Below are positions 24,490-32,635 of a stretch of DNA of 47,208 nt, in pieces (positions within the stretch are counted from its first letter, which is position 1; each line of letters opens with the position of its first letter). The notes beneath the pieces were generated by a model that had not been told where the DNA came from, made no database searches, and saw only the letters and a program-made list of their open reading frames with translations. The stretch is from Ruminococcaceae bacterium UBA7080 (lineage in GTDB: Bacteria > Bacillota > Clostridia > Oscillospirales > Acutalibacteraceae), in contig DKZG01000022.1 of NCBI GenBank assembly GCA_002493595.1, forward strand, positions 1 through 47,208. The letters run 5' to 3'. Made by a program: the position numbers and the translations under genes.

Positions 24490-24510
24490 TATAATTAAGA
24501 GGTGAATATA

Positions 24511-25212
24511 ATGGAAATTACGACTCTTGAAAAGGAATTAAGCACAAATTCTTATCCGGGACGCGGTATTGTGCTCGGCAAGTCTAAGGATGGTAAAAAT
24601 GCTGTCATTGCTTATTTTATTATGGGCAGAAGTGTTAACAGCCGTAATCGTATTTTTGAGGAAAATGACAGGGGCGGTATTCGCACCAAGGCATTTGATG
24701 AATCAAAAATGGAAGATCCGAGTCTCATTATTTATAATCCTGTTTTAAAAATTGATGGTAAAACGATTGTTACAAACGGCGACCAAACAGATACAATTTA
24801 TGACCATATGAAAGAGGGGTTTTGTTATCACCATGCTCTGGTTACACGCGAATTTGAACCGGATGCACCAAATTATACCCCGAGAATTTCAGGCGTAGTT
24901 AAGCCGAACGGTGATTATAATCTTTCTATTTTAAAATCAAACATGGGTCAGCCGCAGTGCATAAGATTTTTTTATGAATATCCTGCAGCTGCAGGTCTTG
25001 GTCACTTTATTCATACATATAAATGTGACGGAGATCCTATTCCTTCATTTGAGGGGGAGCCGACACCTGTCGAGATTGACGGTGATATTGATGCATTTAC
25101 CGATATGATTTGGTCTAATCTTAATGAAGATAATAAGGTTTCGCTTTTTACGCGCTTTATCAGTCTTGAAACGGGTGAAGAACAGACAAGAATTATAAAC
25201 AAGAATAAATAA
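24511..25212 (+). CDS. IMP cyclohydrolase (archaeal PurO type)
   Basis: A 233-residue protein of the IMP cyclohydrolase family first described as archaeal PurO, which closes the last ring from FAICAR to IMP. Recognisable segments are SYPGRGIVLGKS, AYFIMGRSVNSRNRIF, TNGDQTDTIYD and DAPNYTPRISG. It sits where bacteria normally have bifunctional purH, so the AICAR formyltransferase step must be encoded elsewhere (no candidate in this window). ATG 24511 is chosen because AAGAGGTG lies 6 bases upstream; GTG 24502 would overlap that site. A 9-bp hairpin follows the stop. Confidence 0.85.
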   Translation: MEITTLEKELSTNSYPGRGIVLGKSKDGKNAVIAYFIMGRSVNSRNRIFEENDRGGIRTKAFDESKMEDPSLIIYNPVLKIDGKTIVTNGDQTDTIYDHMKEGFCYHHALVTREFEPDAPNYTPRISGVVKPNGDYNLSILKSNMGQPQCIRFFYEYPAAAGLGHFIHTYKCDGDPIPSFEGEPTPVEIDGDIDAFTDMIWSNLNEDNKVSLFTRFISLETGEEQTRIINKNK

Positions 25213-25214
25213 AA

Positions 25215-25241
25215 ATAGGGGCTGTTGTTAATAGCCCCTAT
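25215..25241 (+). other. Intercistronic hairpin between purO-like gene and purD
   Basis: ATAGGGGCT (25215-25223) and AGCCCCTAT (25233-25241) form a perfect 9-bp stem. No T-run follows on the forward strand, so it is more likely an mRNA-processing or stability element, or a reverse terminator (A-run on its left), than a forward terminator. Confidence 0.5.
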
Positions 25242-25284
25242 AGCTATAATATTTATCAAATACAATTGTGCAAGGAGATTACTT

Positions 25285-26559
25285 ATGAAAGTATTAGTAG
25301 TTGGCGGCGGCGGAAGAGAGCACGCGCTTATCAGAAAAATCAAAGAGTCAAGCAGGGTTGACAGTGTTGCCTGCTGCCCCGGTAACGGTGGTATTTCATA
25401 CGATGCAGAGTGTTATAATGTTTCTGCTACAGATATCGACGGTGTAGTTAATCTGGCAAGGGAAATAAAAGCTGACTTTGTTGTTGTGGCTCCTGATGAC
25501 CCGCTTGTTGCCGGTATGGTTGATGCACTTAATGATGCCGGTTTTGACACCTTCGGTCCAACGGCGAATGCGGCGATTATTGAAGGCTCAAAGGTTTTCT
25601 CAAAGGATTTAATGCTTAAGTACAATATACCTACGGCTGAATACAGCGTGTTTGATAATGCTGATGAGGTTATTGCTTATCTTAAAGAAAGGAATGAATT
25701 CCCGGCCGTTATTAAGGCGGACGGCCTGGCACTTGGAAAAGGTGTTATCATACCGGAATCATTTGAAGAAGCTGTTGAGGGTGTTAAGGAGATTATGGAG
25801 GATAAGATCTTCGGCGCTTCAGGCAATCATGTTGTTGTAGAAGAATTTCTTACGGGGCCGGAGGTTTCCGTGCTTGCTTTTACAGACGGCAAATGTGTAA
25901 AACCTATGGTTTCATCTATGGATCATAAACGTGCACTTGACGGTGATAAGGGGCTGAATACAGGCGGTATGGGTACCGTTTCTCCTAATCCGTATTATAC
26001 TGATGAAATTGCAAAGGAATGTATGGATAAAATTTTTATTCCTACAATTCAAGCAATGAATGCAGAAGGCAGAACATTTAAAGGATGCCTTTATTTCGGA
26101 CTTATGATTACACCTAAGGGGCCTAAGGTTATTGAGTATAACTGCCGTTTCGGAGACCCGGAAACGCAGGTGGTTCTTCCGAGACTGAAAACAGATATTA
26201 TGGATATTTTTGAAGCGATTAACAATGAAACATTGTCAAACCTTGACATAGAATGGTCTGACGACGCTTGCGCCTGTGTTATTATGGCATCGGGCGGTTA
26301 TCCGAAATCATATCCGAAGGGGCTTGAAATTGAGGGATTGACAGACGGTCAGCTTGACGGAGTTACTGTATATCATGCAGGTACCTCAGTGAAGGAGGGT
26401 AAGCTCGTTACTTGCGGCGGACGTGTTCTCGGTGTTACAGCCCTGGGCAGTGATTTGAAAGCAGCGCTTGACAAATCATATGCGGCAGTTGATAAAATTG
26501 AGTTTGAAAACGCACATTTCAGACGTGATATCGGACAGAAAGCATTAAGTGTTAAATAA
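25285..26559 (+). CDS. purD: Phosphoribosylamine-glycine ligase
   Basis: A 424-residue ATP-grasp ligase that makes GAR. It opens KVLVVGGGGREHAL, and has FPAVIKADGLALGKGV (ATP-grasp loop), EEFLTGPEVSVLAF, GGMGTVSPNPYY and the metal-site ENCRFGDPE equivalent YNCRFGDPETQ. The frame is open from 25225, but ATG 25285 with CAAGGAG is the start. It is last in the operon; no terminator is obvious before the next promoter at 26596. Confidence 0.96.
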   Translation: MKVLVVGGGGREHALIRKIKESSRVDSVACCPGNGGISYDAECYNVSATDIDGVVNLAREIKADFVVVAPDDPLVAGMVDALNDAGFDTFGPTANAAIIEGSKVFSKDLMLKYNIPTAEYSVFDNADEVIAYLKERNEFPAVIKADGLALGKGVIIPESFEEAVEGVKEIMEDKIFGASGNHVVVEEFLTGPEVSVLAFTDGKCVKPMVSSMDHKRALDGDKGLNTGGMGTVSPNPYYTDEIAKECMDKIFIPTIQAMNAEGRTFKGCLYFGLMITPKGPKVIEYNCRFGDPETQVVLPRLKTDIMDIFEAINNETLSNLDIEWSDDACACVIMASGGYPKSYPKGLEIEGLTDGQLDGVTVYHAGTSVKEGKLVTCGGRVLGVTALGSDLKAALDKSYAAVDKIEFENAHFRRDIGQKALSVK

Positions 26560-26595
26560 TTATATGAATAAATCGTGAAATTTTACAAATTGTTG

Positions 26596-26624
26596 TTGAC
26601 AATTATACACAACGGAATTATACT
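26596..26624 (+). promoter_or_regulatory. Promoter of the membrane-fusion protein gene
   Basis: TTGACA (26596-26601), a 17-base spacer and TATACT (26619-26624). GTTGT and ACAAC flank the -35 as an imperfect inverted repeat, and TTGACAATTAT is shared with the promoter at 17951. Confidence 0.6.
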
Positions 26625-26674
26625 AAATCATACAATAATATAAACTATAATTATTTAAAGCAGAGGTTAGTTTT

Positions 26675-28417
26675 ATGGCAACTGTAAAGAAAAGTAAAAA
26701 GAAGATAATAGTGCCGATTTGTATTGTGCTGGTCATTGCGATTATTGCCGGAGTCGTTTTCGGTGTATCAAAGGCCAACAGCGGCAAAGAGGTATCCCTT
26801 TATACGATTGCTACAGATGATATCTATGAGAGCGTATCTCTGACAGGTGAGGTTTCAGCCGGATCTGTTAAGGAATATAAGGTAGCAACTGTTGCAACAG
26901 TTAAAGAGGTATTTGTCAAGGTCGGTGATAAGGTTAAAAAGGGTGATGTGCTTGCTTCATTTGAGATTGACTCGCTTGACAGCCAGATAAAGTCTTTGCG
27001 TTCAAGCTATAATGAGGCGCAAAGCAGTTATAATTCTTCACTCAAGGCTCAAAAAGCAGCTAAGAAAAAAGCCGATGCACTTAAATCGGAAATTAAAGCA
27101 ACGGAAAAAGAAATTGACAGGCTTAAAAATAAAAAGCCAACAACAACGAAGAAAACAACTAAGAAGAAAGTAACAACCACGACTAAGCTTCCTGCAGAGG
27201 ATGAGTATCCTTCATTTGATATTGATGACGATGATATCACAATTCCTGATACAAAACCGACTTTGCCAACAGCCCCTTCCCAATCAACAACGCAAGCGAA
27301 TGTCGGCTCTATTGCAGAAGCGTTGGCAGAGCTTAACAAGAATTTAAGCCAGATTACAAATGATCTTAATACCCTTGCAAAAATGACCGAGGTAATTACA
27401 GATGCAATTACCAAGGCAATGGCAAGCGGTATTTTTGACAGCAATGTTATTGCAGACAGAGTGGCTGCCGCTGTGTCCCAGGCTATTAAAGATGGTGTAA
27501 TTGATGTTGCAAATCTTTTAGTTGAGAGTGATATTGCAGTTAAGATGATACATTCAGCTGTTTCTGCAATTGATTTTAATGCAATTGCAAATACAGTTGT
27601 TAATTCCAACAATGTTTCTCTCACTGCAGCTGAGCTTCAGCTTGCTGCACAGCAGGCACAGTATACGATTTACAGTGCACAGGCTGACGGTACTATTACG
27701 AGCGCACAGAAAAAATCTGCGGACGCTGCAAAACAGGCATTGGATATTCTTGAGCAGCAAAAAAAGGAAATGCAGGATGGCTGGATTGCATCCTTTGATG
27801 GCACAATAACAGCAGTTGATGTTTCGGCTGGTACGCAGACTACTGCTATTTCAACAGGTATTACACTTGAGAATCTCGATGCAATGGCTGTAACCGTAAG
27901 CCTTAGTGAATACGATTTACATAAGGTTAAGGTCGGTATGCCTGTAAAGGTTACCACAGCTTACGGTTCATACGACGGTGAGGTTTCATCTATTGCTCCG
28001 ACTGCTACAGGCGGTTCAAAGGGCAGCATTCTTGACAGTGTCGGCTCTATGGCGGGTATCAGCGGTCTTTCAAGTCTTACAGGCTCGGGTGCAGGGGTTT
28101 CGTGCACTGTGACAATACCTAAAACCGATGAAAATATTGTTGCAGGCTTTGATGCCGATGTTGAAATTGAAACCGGTGAATACCTGGGTGTAGTAGCTGT
28201 TCCGATTGAATCAATCAAGCTTGAAAAAACAGGTTCATTTGTATATGTATATAATGAAGAGGAGAAAACGGTTACTAAAACCAAGATTGAAACCGGCGCT
28301 GTTTCCGACTCTGCATATGAAATCAAATCAGGACTCAAGGTTGGTGACAAAATTATTTCCGCCCCGGAGTCAACTTATGAAGAAGATACATTTAAGGTAA
28401 AAGTTATAGAGAAGTAA
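26675..28417 (+). CDS. Membrane-fusion (periplasmic-adaptor-like) protein, MacA/HlyD type
   Basis: A 580-residue protein with an N-terminal membrane anchor (residues about 10-30) and the split biotinyl-lipoyl domain (VKEVFVKVGDKVKKGDVLASF and later GWIASFDGTITAVDVSAG). Between them are a long coiled-coil hairpin (about residues 105-150 and 340-365) and an unusual Thr/Lys/Pro-rich and acidic insert (TTTKKTTKKKVTTTTK, then FDIDDDDITIPD). The C-terminal beta-barrel and membrane-proximal domains end the protein. In Gram-positives such proteins pair with MacB-like ABC transporters for peptide export or resistance. The permease follows after 12 bases. The insert makes it longer than the usual 350-450 residues. 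Confidence 0.85.
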   Translation: MATVKKSKKKIIVPICIVLVIAIIAGVVFGVSKANSGKEVSLYTIATDDIYESVSLTGEVSAGSVKEYKVATVATVKEVFVKVGDKVKKGDVLASFEIDSLDSQIKSLRSSYNEAQSSYNSSLKAQKAAKKKADALKSEIKATEKEIDRLKNKKPTTTKKTTKKKVTTTTKLPAEDEYPSFDIDDDDITIPDTKPTLPTAPSQSTTQANVGSIAEALAELNKNLSQITNDLNTLAKMTEVITDAITKAMASGIFDSNVIADRVAAAVSQAIKDGVIDVANLLVESDIAVKMIHSAVSAIDFNAIANTVVNSNNVSLTAAELQLAAQQAQYTIYSAQADGTITSAQKKSADAAKQALDILEQQKKEMQDGWIASFDGTITAVDVSAGTQTTAISTGITLENLDAMAVTVSLSEYDLHKVKVGMPVKVTTAYGSYDGEVSSIAPTATGGSKGSILDSVGSMAGISGLSSLTGSGAGVSCTVTIPKTDENIVAGFDADVEIETGEYLGVVAVPIESIKLEKTGSFVYVYNEEEKTVTKTKIETGAVSDSAYEIKSGLKVGDKIISAPESTYEEDTFKVKVIEK

Positions 28418-28429
28418 GGAGATTTCAGC

Positions 28430-29677
28430 GTGAATATTAATGAAAGTCTGAAAATCGCTGTAAAGTGCATTAAGGCAAACTGGATGCGCAGCCTTCTTAC
28501 AATGCTTGGTATTATTATCGGTATCAGTTCGGTTATCATGATTATCGGTGCGGGCACCGGTGTAAGAGACTATATAGTCGGATTAATTGAAGATATGGGA
28601 TCAAATGCCGTGCTTGTTAGTGTTGATGCAACAACAGCAAGCGAAAATGATTACATGACGCTCGATGATATTGAAAATATAAAGACGAAGGTAAAGGGTG
28701 TAGAGCGCTGTTCGCCAATGCTTATGGGTTTTGGCAGAGCTACGATTGACAAAACAGCTACTGAAGCTACTGCGATGATGATTGGTGTAAACAGTGATGT
28801 TCAGTTTGCATTGACAGCACCAAGCCAGTACGGGCGGTTTTTTAATGATGAAGAATATGACGCAAATGCTCCGGTAGCTGTAATCGGAACGTTATCAGCT
28901 CAGACTGCATTTGGTTATGAAGATGTTACAAACGAATATATTACCGTTTCCTCAAGCGGTAAATCAATGAAGGTTAAAATTTGCGGTGTAGCAAATATCG
29001 ACCAGATGGTTAACTCCATGGGCGGCGGAAGCATGTCCGATATGTTTCAGATGAGCTCAGATCAGGTAATGATAGCATTGTTTATGCCTTGTACAACACT
29101 TACTCAAATTACAGGTGCAGATGCTAAACTCAGCAGTGCGTTTGTTATTGCTGAGGAAGGGTATGATTATGATGCTGTGGGAAATGCTGCGGTAAACTAT
29201 CTTAAATCCGCGCATGGTAATTATTCAAACAATATGTACACTGCTCAGAATATGGCTACATATGTTCAGATAGTAGATATTATTATGTCAGTGTTAACTG
29301 CATTTATTGCTTGTGTAGGTGCAATTTCGCTTATAGTAGGCGGTATAGGTGTAATGAATATTATGCTTGTATCCGTTACTGAGCGAACGCGTGAAATCGG
29401 TATTCGAAAATCGCTGGGTGCAAAAACAAGGGTTATTACCATGCAATTTTTGACAGAATCAATTATTCTTTGCCTGATAGGCGGTATTATAGGTGTTACT
29501 ATAGGTATTGCCGGTGCATTTGCGGCATGCTCAATTATAGATATATCGCCTAATATTACTTGGTGGCTTATTGTTATTGCACTGCTGTTTTCATGCGGAG
29601 TTGGGCTGTTTTTCGGTATTTATCCTGCACAAAAGGCGGCAAAGATGAGTCCTATTGATGCACTTAGAAGCGAATAA
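28430..29677 (+). CDS. MacB-like ABC transporter permease (FtsX family)
   Basis: A 415-residue permease: one N-terminal helix with LLTMLGIIIGISSVIMIIG, a large MacB_PCD-type extracellular domain (about residues 45-280), and the three-helix FtsX domain with GGIGVMNIMLVSVTERTREIGIRKSLGAK. It starts with GTG behind AAGGAG, 12 bases after the adaptor gene. The partner ATP-binding subunit normally found between or beside these two genes is missing here: a terminator and an unrelated kinase gene follow. Confidence 0.9.
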   Translation: MNINESLKIAVKCIKANWMRSLLTMLGIIIGISSVIMIIGAGTGVRDYIVGLIEDMGSNAVLVSVDATTASENDYMTLDDIENIKTKVKGVERCSPMLMGFGRATIDKTATEATAMMIGVNSDVQFALTAPSQYGRFFNDEEYDANAPVAVIGTLSAQTAFGYEDVTNEYITVSSSGKSMKVKICGVANIDQMVNSMGGGSMSDMFQMSSDQVMIALFMPCTTLTQITGADAKLSSAFVIAEEGYDYDAVGNAAVNYLKSAHGNYSNNMYTAQNMATYVQIVDIIMSVLTAFIACVGAISLIVGGIGVMNIMLVSVTERTREIGIRKSLGAKTRVITMQFLTESIILCLIGGIIGVTIGIAGAFAACSIIDISPNITWWLIVIALLFSCGVGLFFGIYPAQKAAKMSPIDALRSE

Positions 29678-29689
29678 AATTTATTTTAA

Positions 29690-29719
29690 AGTCCTGTGTG
29701 TGCTCACAGGACTTTTTTG
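29690..29719 (+). terminator. Intrinsic terminator after the permease
   Basis: AGTCCTGTG and CACAGGACT form a 9-bp stem with a six-base loop, followed by six T. Confidence 0.9.
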
Positions 29720-29768
29720 TTGCATATAACGGCGTATTATGTTAAAATCTGTTATGGAGGATTTTGAT

Positions 29769-30863
29769 ATGGATGATTTAAAAAATATATTGGATGAATT
29801 TAGTTTTAAAGGTGAACTTAAGCGTTGCGAAGCATTTGGCTCCGGTCATATAAATATGACATATATTGTGACATACAATGATAATAATTCTATCAGTCAT
29901 TATATTGTGCAGAAGGTTAACACGAATGTTTTTAAAAATATAGATGCGCTTATGGAAAATATTTTTGCTGTTACCTCATTTCTGCGTGAAAAAATAAAAT
30001 TAAATTCAGGTGACCCTGAGAGGGAAACTCTAAACTTTATCAAAACCAAGGATGGTGCCAAGTACTGCAAATCTGCTGATGGAAATTGTTATCGTGCATA
30101 TAGATTTGTGGACAGAAGCAAAAGTTATGACAGCGTTGACAGTGCGGAGCTGTTTAAAAAAAGTGCAGTTGCATTTGGCAGGTTTCAAAAGTATCTTTCT
30201 GATTTTCCTGCAGAAACGCTTCATGAAACGATACCAAACTTTCATAATACAATTTGGCGATTTGAAAATGAGTTTATTCCTGCTGTTCAGTCCGATATTA
30301 AGGGTCGGGCAAAAAGCTGCAGCCGTGAAATTGATTTTGTTATGAAAAGGAAGGAGGATTGCTCGCTTTTGGTTAATTTAATTAAGCAGGGCAAGCTTCC
30401 TATTCGTGTAACGCATAATGACACGAAGCTCAATAATGTTATTTTTGATGAGGACAGTGATGATGCAATATGCGTTATTGACCTTGATACCGTAATGCCC
30501 GGTTTGGCACTTTACGATTTTGGTGACTCTATTCGCTTTGGTGCGAATACCTGTGCTGAGGATGAACCTGATACATCAAAGGTTAAAATTAACCTTGATT
30601 ATTTTAAGGCATATGCTGCCGGATTTTTGAGCGAGGCAGGGGATAGCTTTAATGCGTATGAAATTGAAAATTTGGCTTTCTCAGCTAAGCTTATGACTCT
30701 TGAATGCGGTATGAGATTTTTGACAGATTATCTTAACGGTGATACATATTTCAGAACCGATTATCCTGAACACAATCTCGTTCGTGCAAGAAATCAGTTT
30801 GCACTTGTTGCGGATATGGAAAGTCATATGGAGGAAATGAAAAATATAATAAGCACACTTTAA
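29769..30863 (+). CDS. Aminoglycoside-phosphotransferase-fold kinase, N-acetylhexosamine 1-kinase-like
   Basis: A 364-residue kinase of the APH/choline-kinase fold. An N-terminal lobe with FGSGHINMTYIV is followed by the catalytic loop THNDTKLNNVIFD (Asp and Asn) and the metal-binding VIDLDTVMPGLALYDFGDSIRFG. These blocks closely resemble NahK, which phosphorylates GalNAc/GlcNAc at C1 in the lacto-N-biose and mucin-sugar pathway of gut bacteria. Substrate cannot be proven from sequence, and no lacto-N-biose phosphorylase is nearby. The frame opens at 29739 but ATG 29769, with GGAGG 8 bases upstream, is preferred. Confidence 0.8.
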   Translation: MDDLKNILDEFSFKGELKRCEAFGSGHINMTYIVTYNDNNSISHYIVQKVNTNVFKNIDALMENIFAVTSFLREKIKLNSGDPERETLNFIKTKDGAKYCKSADGNCYRAYRFVDRSKSYDSVDSAELFKKSAVAFGRFQKYLSDFPAETLHETIPNFHNTIWRFENEFIPAVQSDIKGRAKSCSREIDFVMKRKEDCSLLVNLIKQGKLPIRVTHNDTKLNNVIFDEDSDDAICVIDLDTVMPGLALYDFGDSIRFGANTCAEDEPDTSKVKINLDYFKAYAAGFLSEAGDSFNAYEIENLAFSAKLMTLECGMRFLTDYLNGDTYFRTDYPEHNLVRARNQFALVADMESHMEEMKNIISTL

Positions 30864-30990
30864 CAGAGATTTGGCATCGAAGTACTGCTTTCTCGAAAAA
30901 AGTTGTTTTAAACTATATTTACAGGCTGATTTCTATTTTTGAAACTGCTTAGCACTTTAAAATTGTCGGATTTCAGTGAAAAAAAGGCGT

Positions 30991-31027
30991 AAAAATACAT
31001 CAGACAGAAGTCTGATGTATTTTTTTA
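30991..31027 (+). terminator. Bidirectional-type intrinsic terminator
   Basis: AAAATACATCAGAC and GTCTGATGTATTTT form a stem of about 14 bp around AGAA, followed by more T. A-run and T-run on opposite sides allow function on both strands. Confidence 0.9.
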
Positions 31028-31167
31028 TAAAATTATAGCTGAAAAAACAATGATTTTAGGTGCATTTTGTTATTGGAATTCGGTTTTTAATTTTACTGTT
31101 TTATAATAAAACATTTCTGCAGTTTAGATAATCTGACGGGATGTTAAATCTTTTTCGAATAAATCAT

Positions 31168-31210
31168 AAAAAAGAGCTGTCTTTTAAATGAATCAGTGCA
31201 CAGACAACTC
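31168..31210 (-). terminator. Terminator of the iron alcohol dehydrogenase gene
   Basis: On the reverse strand GAGTTGTCT pairs with AGACAGCTC (one mismatch-type G-U), followed by TTTTTT. It begins six bases after the stop codon of the dehydrogenase. Confidence 0.75.
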
Positions 31211-31215
31211 TATAT

Positions 31216-32370
31216 TTATTTCCACAGTGCACGATATATGTTCAGCACATCGTTTTTATCGATGTTTTTTATTGTGTTTGACGGTGATCCTGAGGCAATC
31301 GCATCCTCTGCCATTTTATCTATTGATGTAAAGAATTTGTTTTTATCAATTCCGTATTCTTCAAGAGTCGGAATTTCGCATTGTTTACAAAGCTTTTCGC
31401 AGGCTGTTATGAATTTTTTAGCTGCTGTTTTTGTATCATCACTGCTGTCAGCAGCCCCAATCGCTTTTGCCATATCGGAAAATCGCTCATATGCTCCGTC
31501 GTACACATAGCGAAAGCATTCTGACATTAGCATGGCATTGCTGATTCCATGGGGAACATGAAACAGTGCACCTATGGGTCTGCTCATACCATGTATAATG
31601 GTTACAGATGCATTATTGAAAGCAACACCTGCTTCAAGGGCGGCAATAGACATCTGCGCCCTTGCTTTTATATTATTGCTTTCCTTATAGCAAACGGGCA
31701 AGTATTTAAAAATCTTTTTTATAGCAGAGAGTGCAAATTCATCGGTGAGAGGCTGAGCTTTTTTGGAAGTATACGCTTCTGCTGCATGACACAAAGCATC
31801 AAGGCCGGTTGCAGAAGTAACCGATTGCGGTGCAGTTAATGTAAAAGCAGGGTCATCAATTGCTAAATCCGGCATAAGTACAGGACCCTTAAGAAGCATT
31901 TTTATATTTTTTTCAGTATTGGTAATAATTGTAAATTGTGTTGCTTCGGAACCGGTGCCGCTTGTTGTGGGAACGGCAACCATGGGAGGTGTAGGGATGG
32001 TAATCATTTCTCCGTAATAGTCATTAATGGAACCGCCGTTGGAAACAACAGCACCGATTGCTTTCATGGCATCAATCGGCGATCCTCCTCCTATCGCAAT
32101 CAGAAAGTCACAGCCATCCTCTGCGTAAAGCTGAAGGCCGTTATGGATAATAATATCTGTAGGTTCACAGTTAACGCCGTCAAAAATGCTGTATTTTATA
32201 TTTAATTCATCAAGTATTTTTGTAACAAGCTTCACATTGCCAAGCCTGACCATAAATTCATCTGTAACGATTAAGGCTTTTTTTCCAAATGTGTTTATAA
32301 TACTTTTTGCGTTTTCAAGGGCATTCTCACCGTAAACGATTTTTCCGGGCATAATAAACTGATTTCCCAT
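31216..32370 (-). CDS. Iron-containing alcohol dehydrogenase
   Basis: A 384-residue NAD(P)-dependent dehydrogenase of the group III (Fe-ADH) family. Visible blocks are the nucleotide-binding IAIGGGSPIDAMKAIG, PTTSGTGSEATQF, and the metal site with ATGLDALCHAAEAYTS plus HGMSRPIGALFHVPHGISNAML, which supplies metal-binding His residues. Substrate could be butanol, propanediol or a similar short alcohol or aldehyde. The ATG at 32370 has GAGGTGG upstream; the frame is open 11 codons further. Its neighbour on the same strand is a semialdehyde dehydrogenase, so both may act on a shared carbon substrate, though each has its own terminator. Confidence 0.9.
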   Translation of the reverse strand: MGNQFIMPGKIVYGENALENAKSIINTFGKKALIVTDEFMVRLGNVKLVTKILDELNIKYSIFDGVNCEPTDIIIHNGLQLYAEDGCDFLIAIGGGSPIDAMKAIGAVVSNGGSINDYYGEMITIPTPPMVAVPTTSGTGSEATQFTIITNTEKNIKMLLKGPVLMPDLAIDDPAFTLTAPQSVTSATGLDALCHAAEAYTSKKAQPLTDEFALSAIKKIFKYLPVCYKESNNIKARAQMSIAALEAGVAFNNASVTIIHGMSRPIGALFHVPHGISNAMLMSECFRYVYDGAYERFSDMAKAIGAADSSDDTKTAAKKFITACEKLCKQCEIPTLEEYGIDKNKFFTSIDKMAEDAIASGSPSNTIKNIDKNDVLNIYRALWK

Positions 32371-32520
32371 ATTTTCCACCTCGATGTGACAAAAAATTAA
32401 CAAATATATTTTAGCCCGATTGAAAGAAAAGTCAATAGTAATTTTATATTAAATTAACAAAATTTTTGCTTGATACACTGTTGTATCTTAGCTGTATATA
32501 GGAATACATCGCTTCACGGC

Positions 32521-32553
32521 AAAAAAGAAGAGGCTATCGTAATGATAACCTCT
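32521..32553 (-). terminator. Terminator of the semialdehyde dehydrogenase gene
   Basis: On the reverse strand AGAGGTTATC and GATAGCCTCT form a 10-bp stem with one G-U or mismatch, followed by TCTTTTTT. A second short hairpin (CATGGG/CCCATG near 32590-32612) lies nearer the gene. Confidence 0.75.
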
Positions 32554-32635
32554 AAAAAATTATACTATACTAACTTCATTGTAGCGGACATGGGATGATT
32601 TCATACCCATGTTATTCTATATACTTTAGTTTTGA

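Larger units (their letters stand above)
30864..31215. other. Intergenic region between convergent genes
   Basis: No gene seen. It holds two terminators: a near-symmetric one at 30991-31027 for the forward kinase gene and one at 31168-31210 for the reverse dehydrogenase gene. The first 120 bases and 31030-31165 are AT-rich with no recognised signal. Confidence 0.5.
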
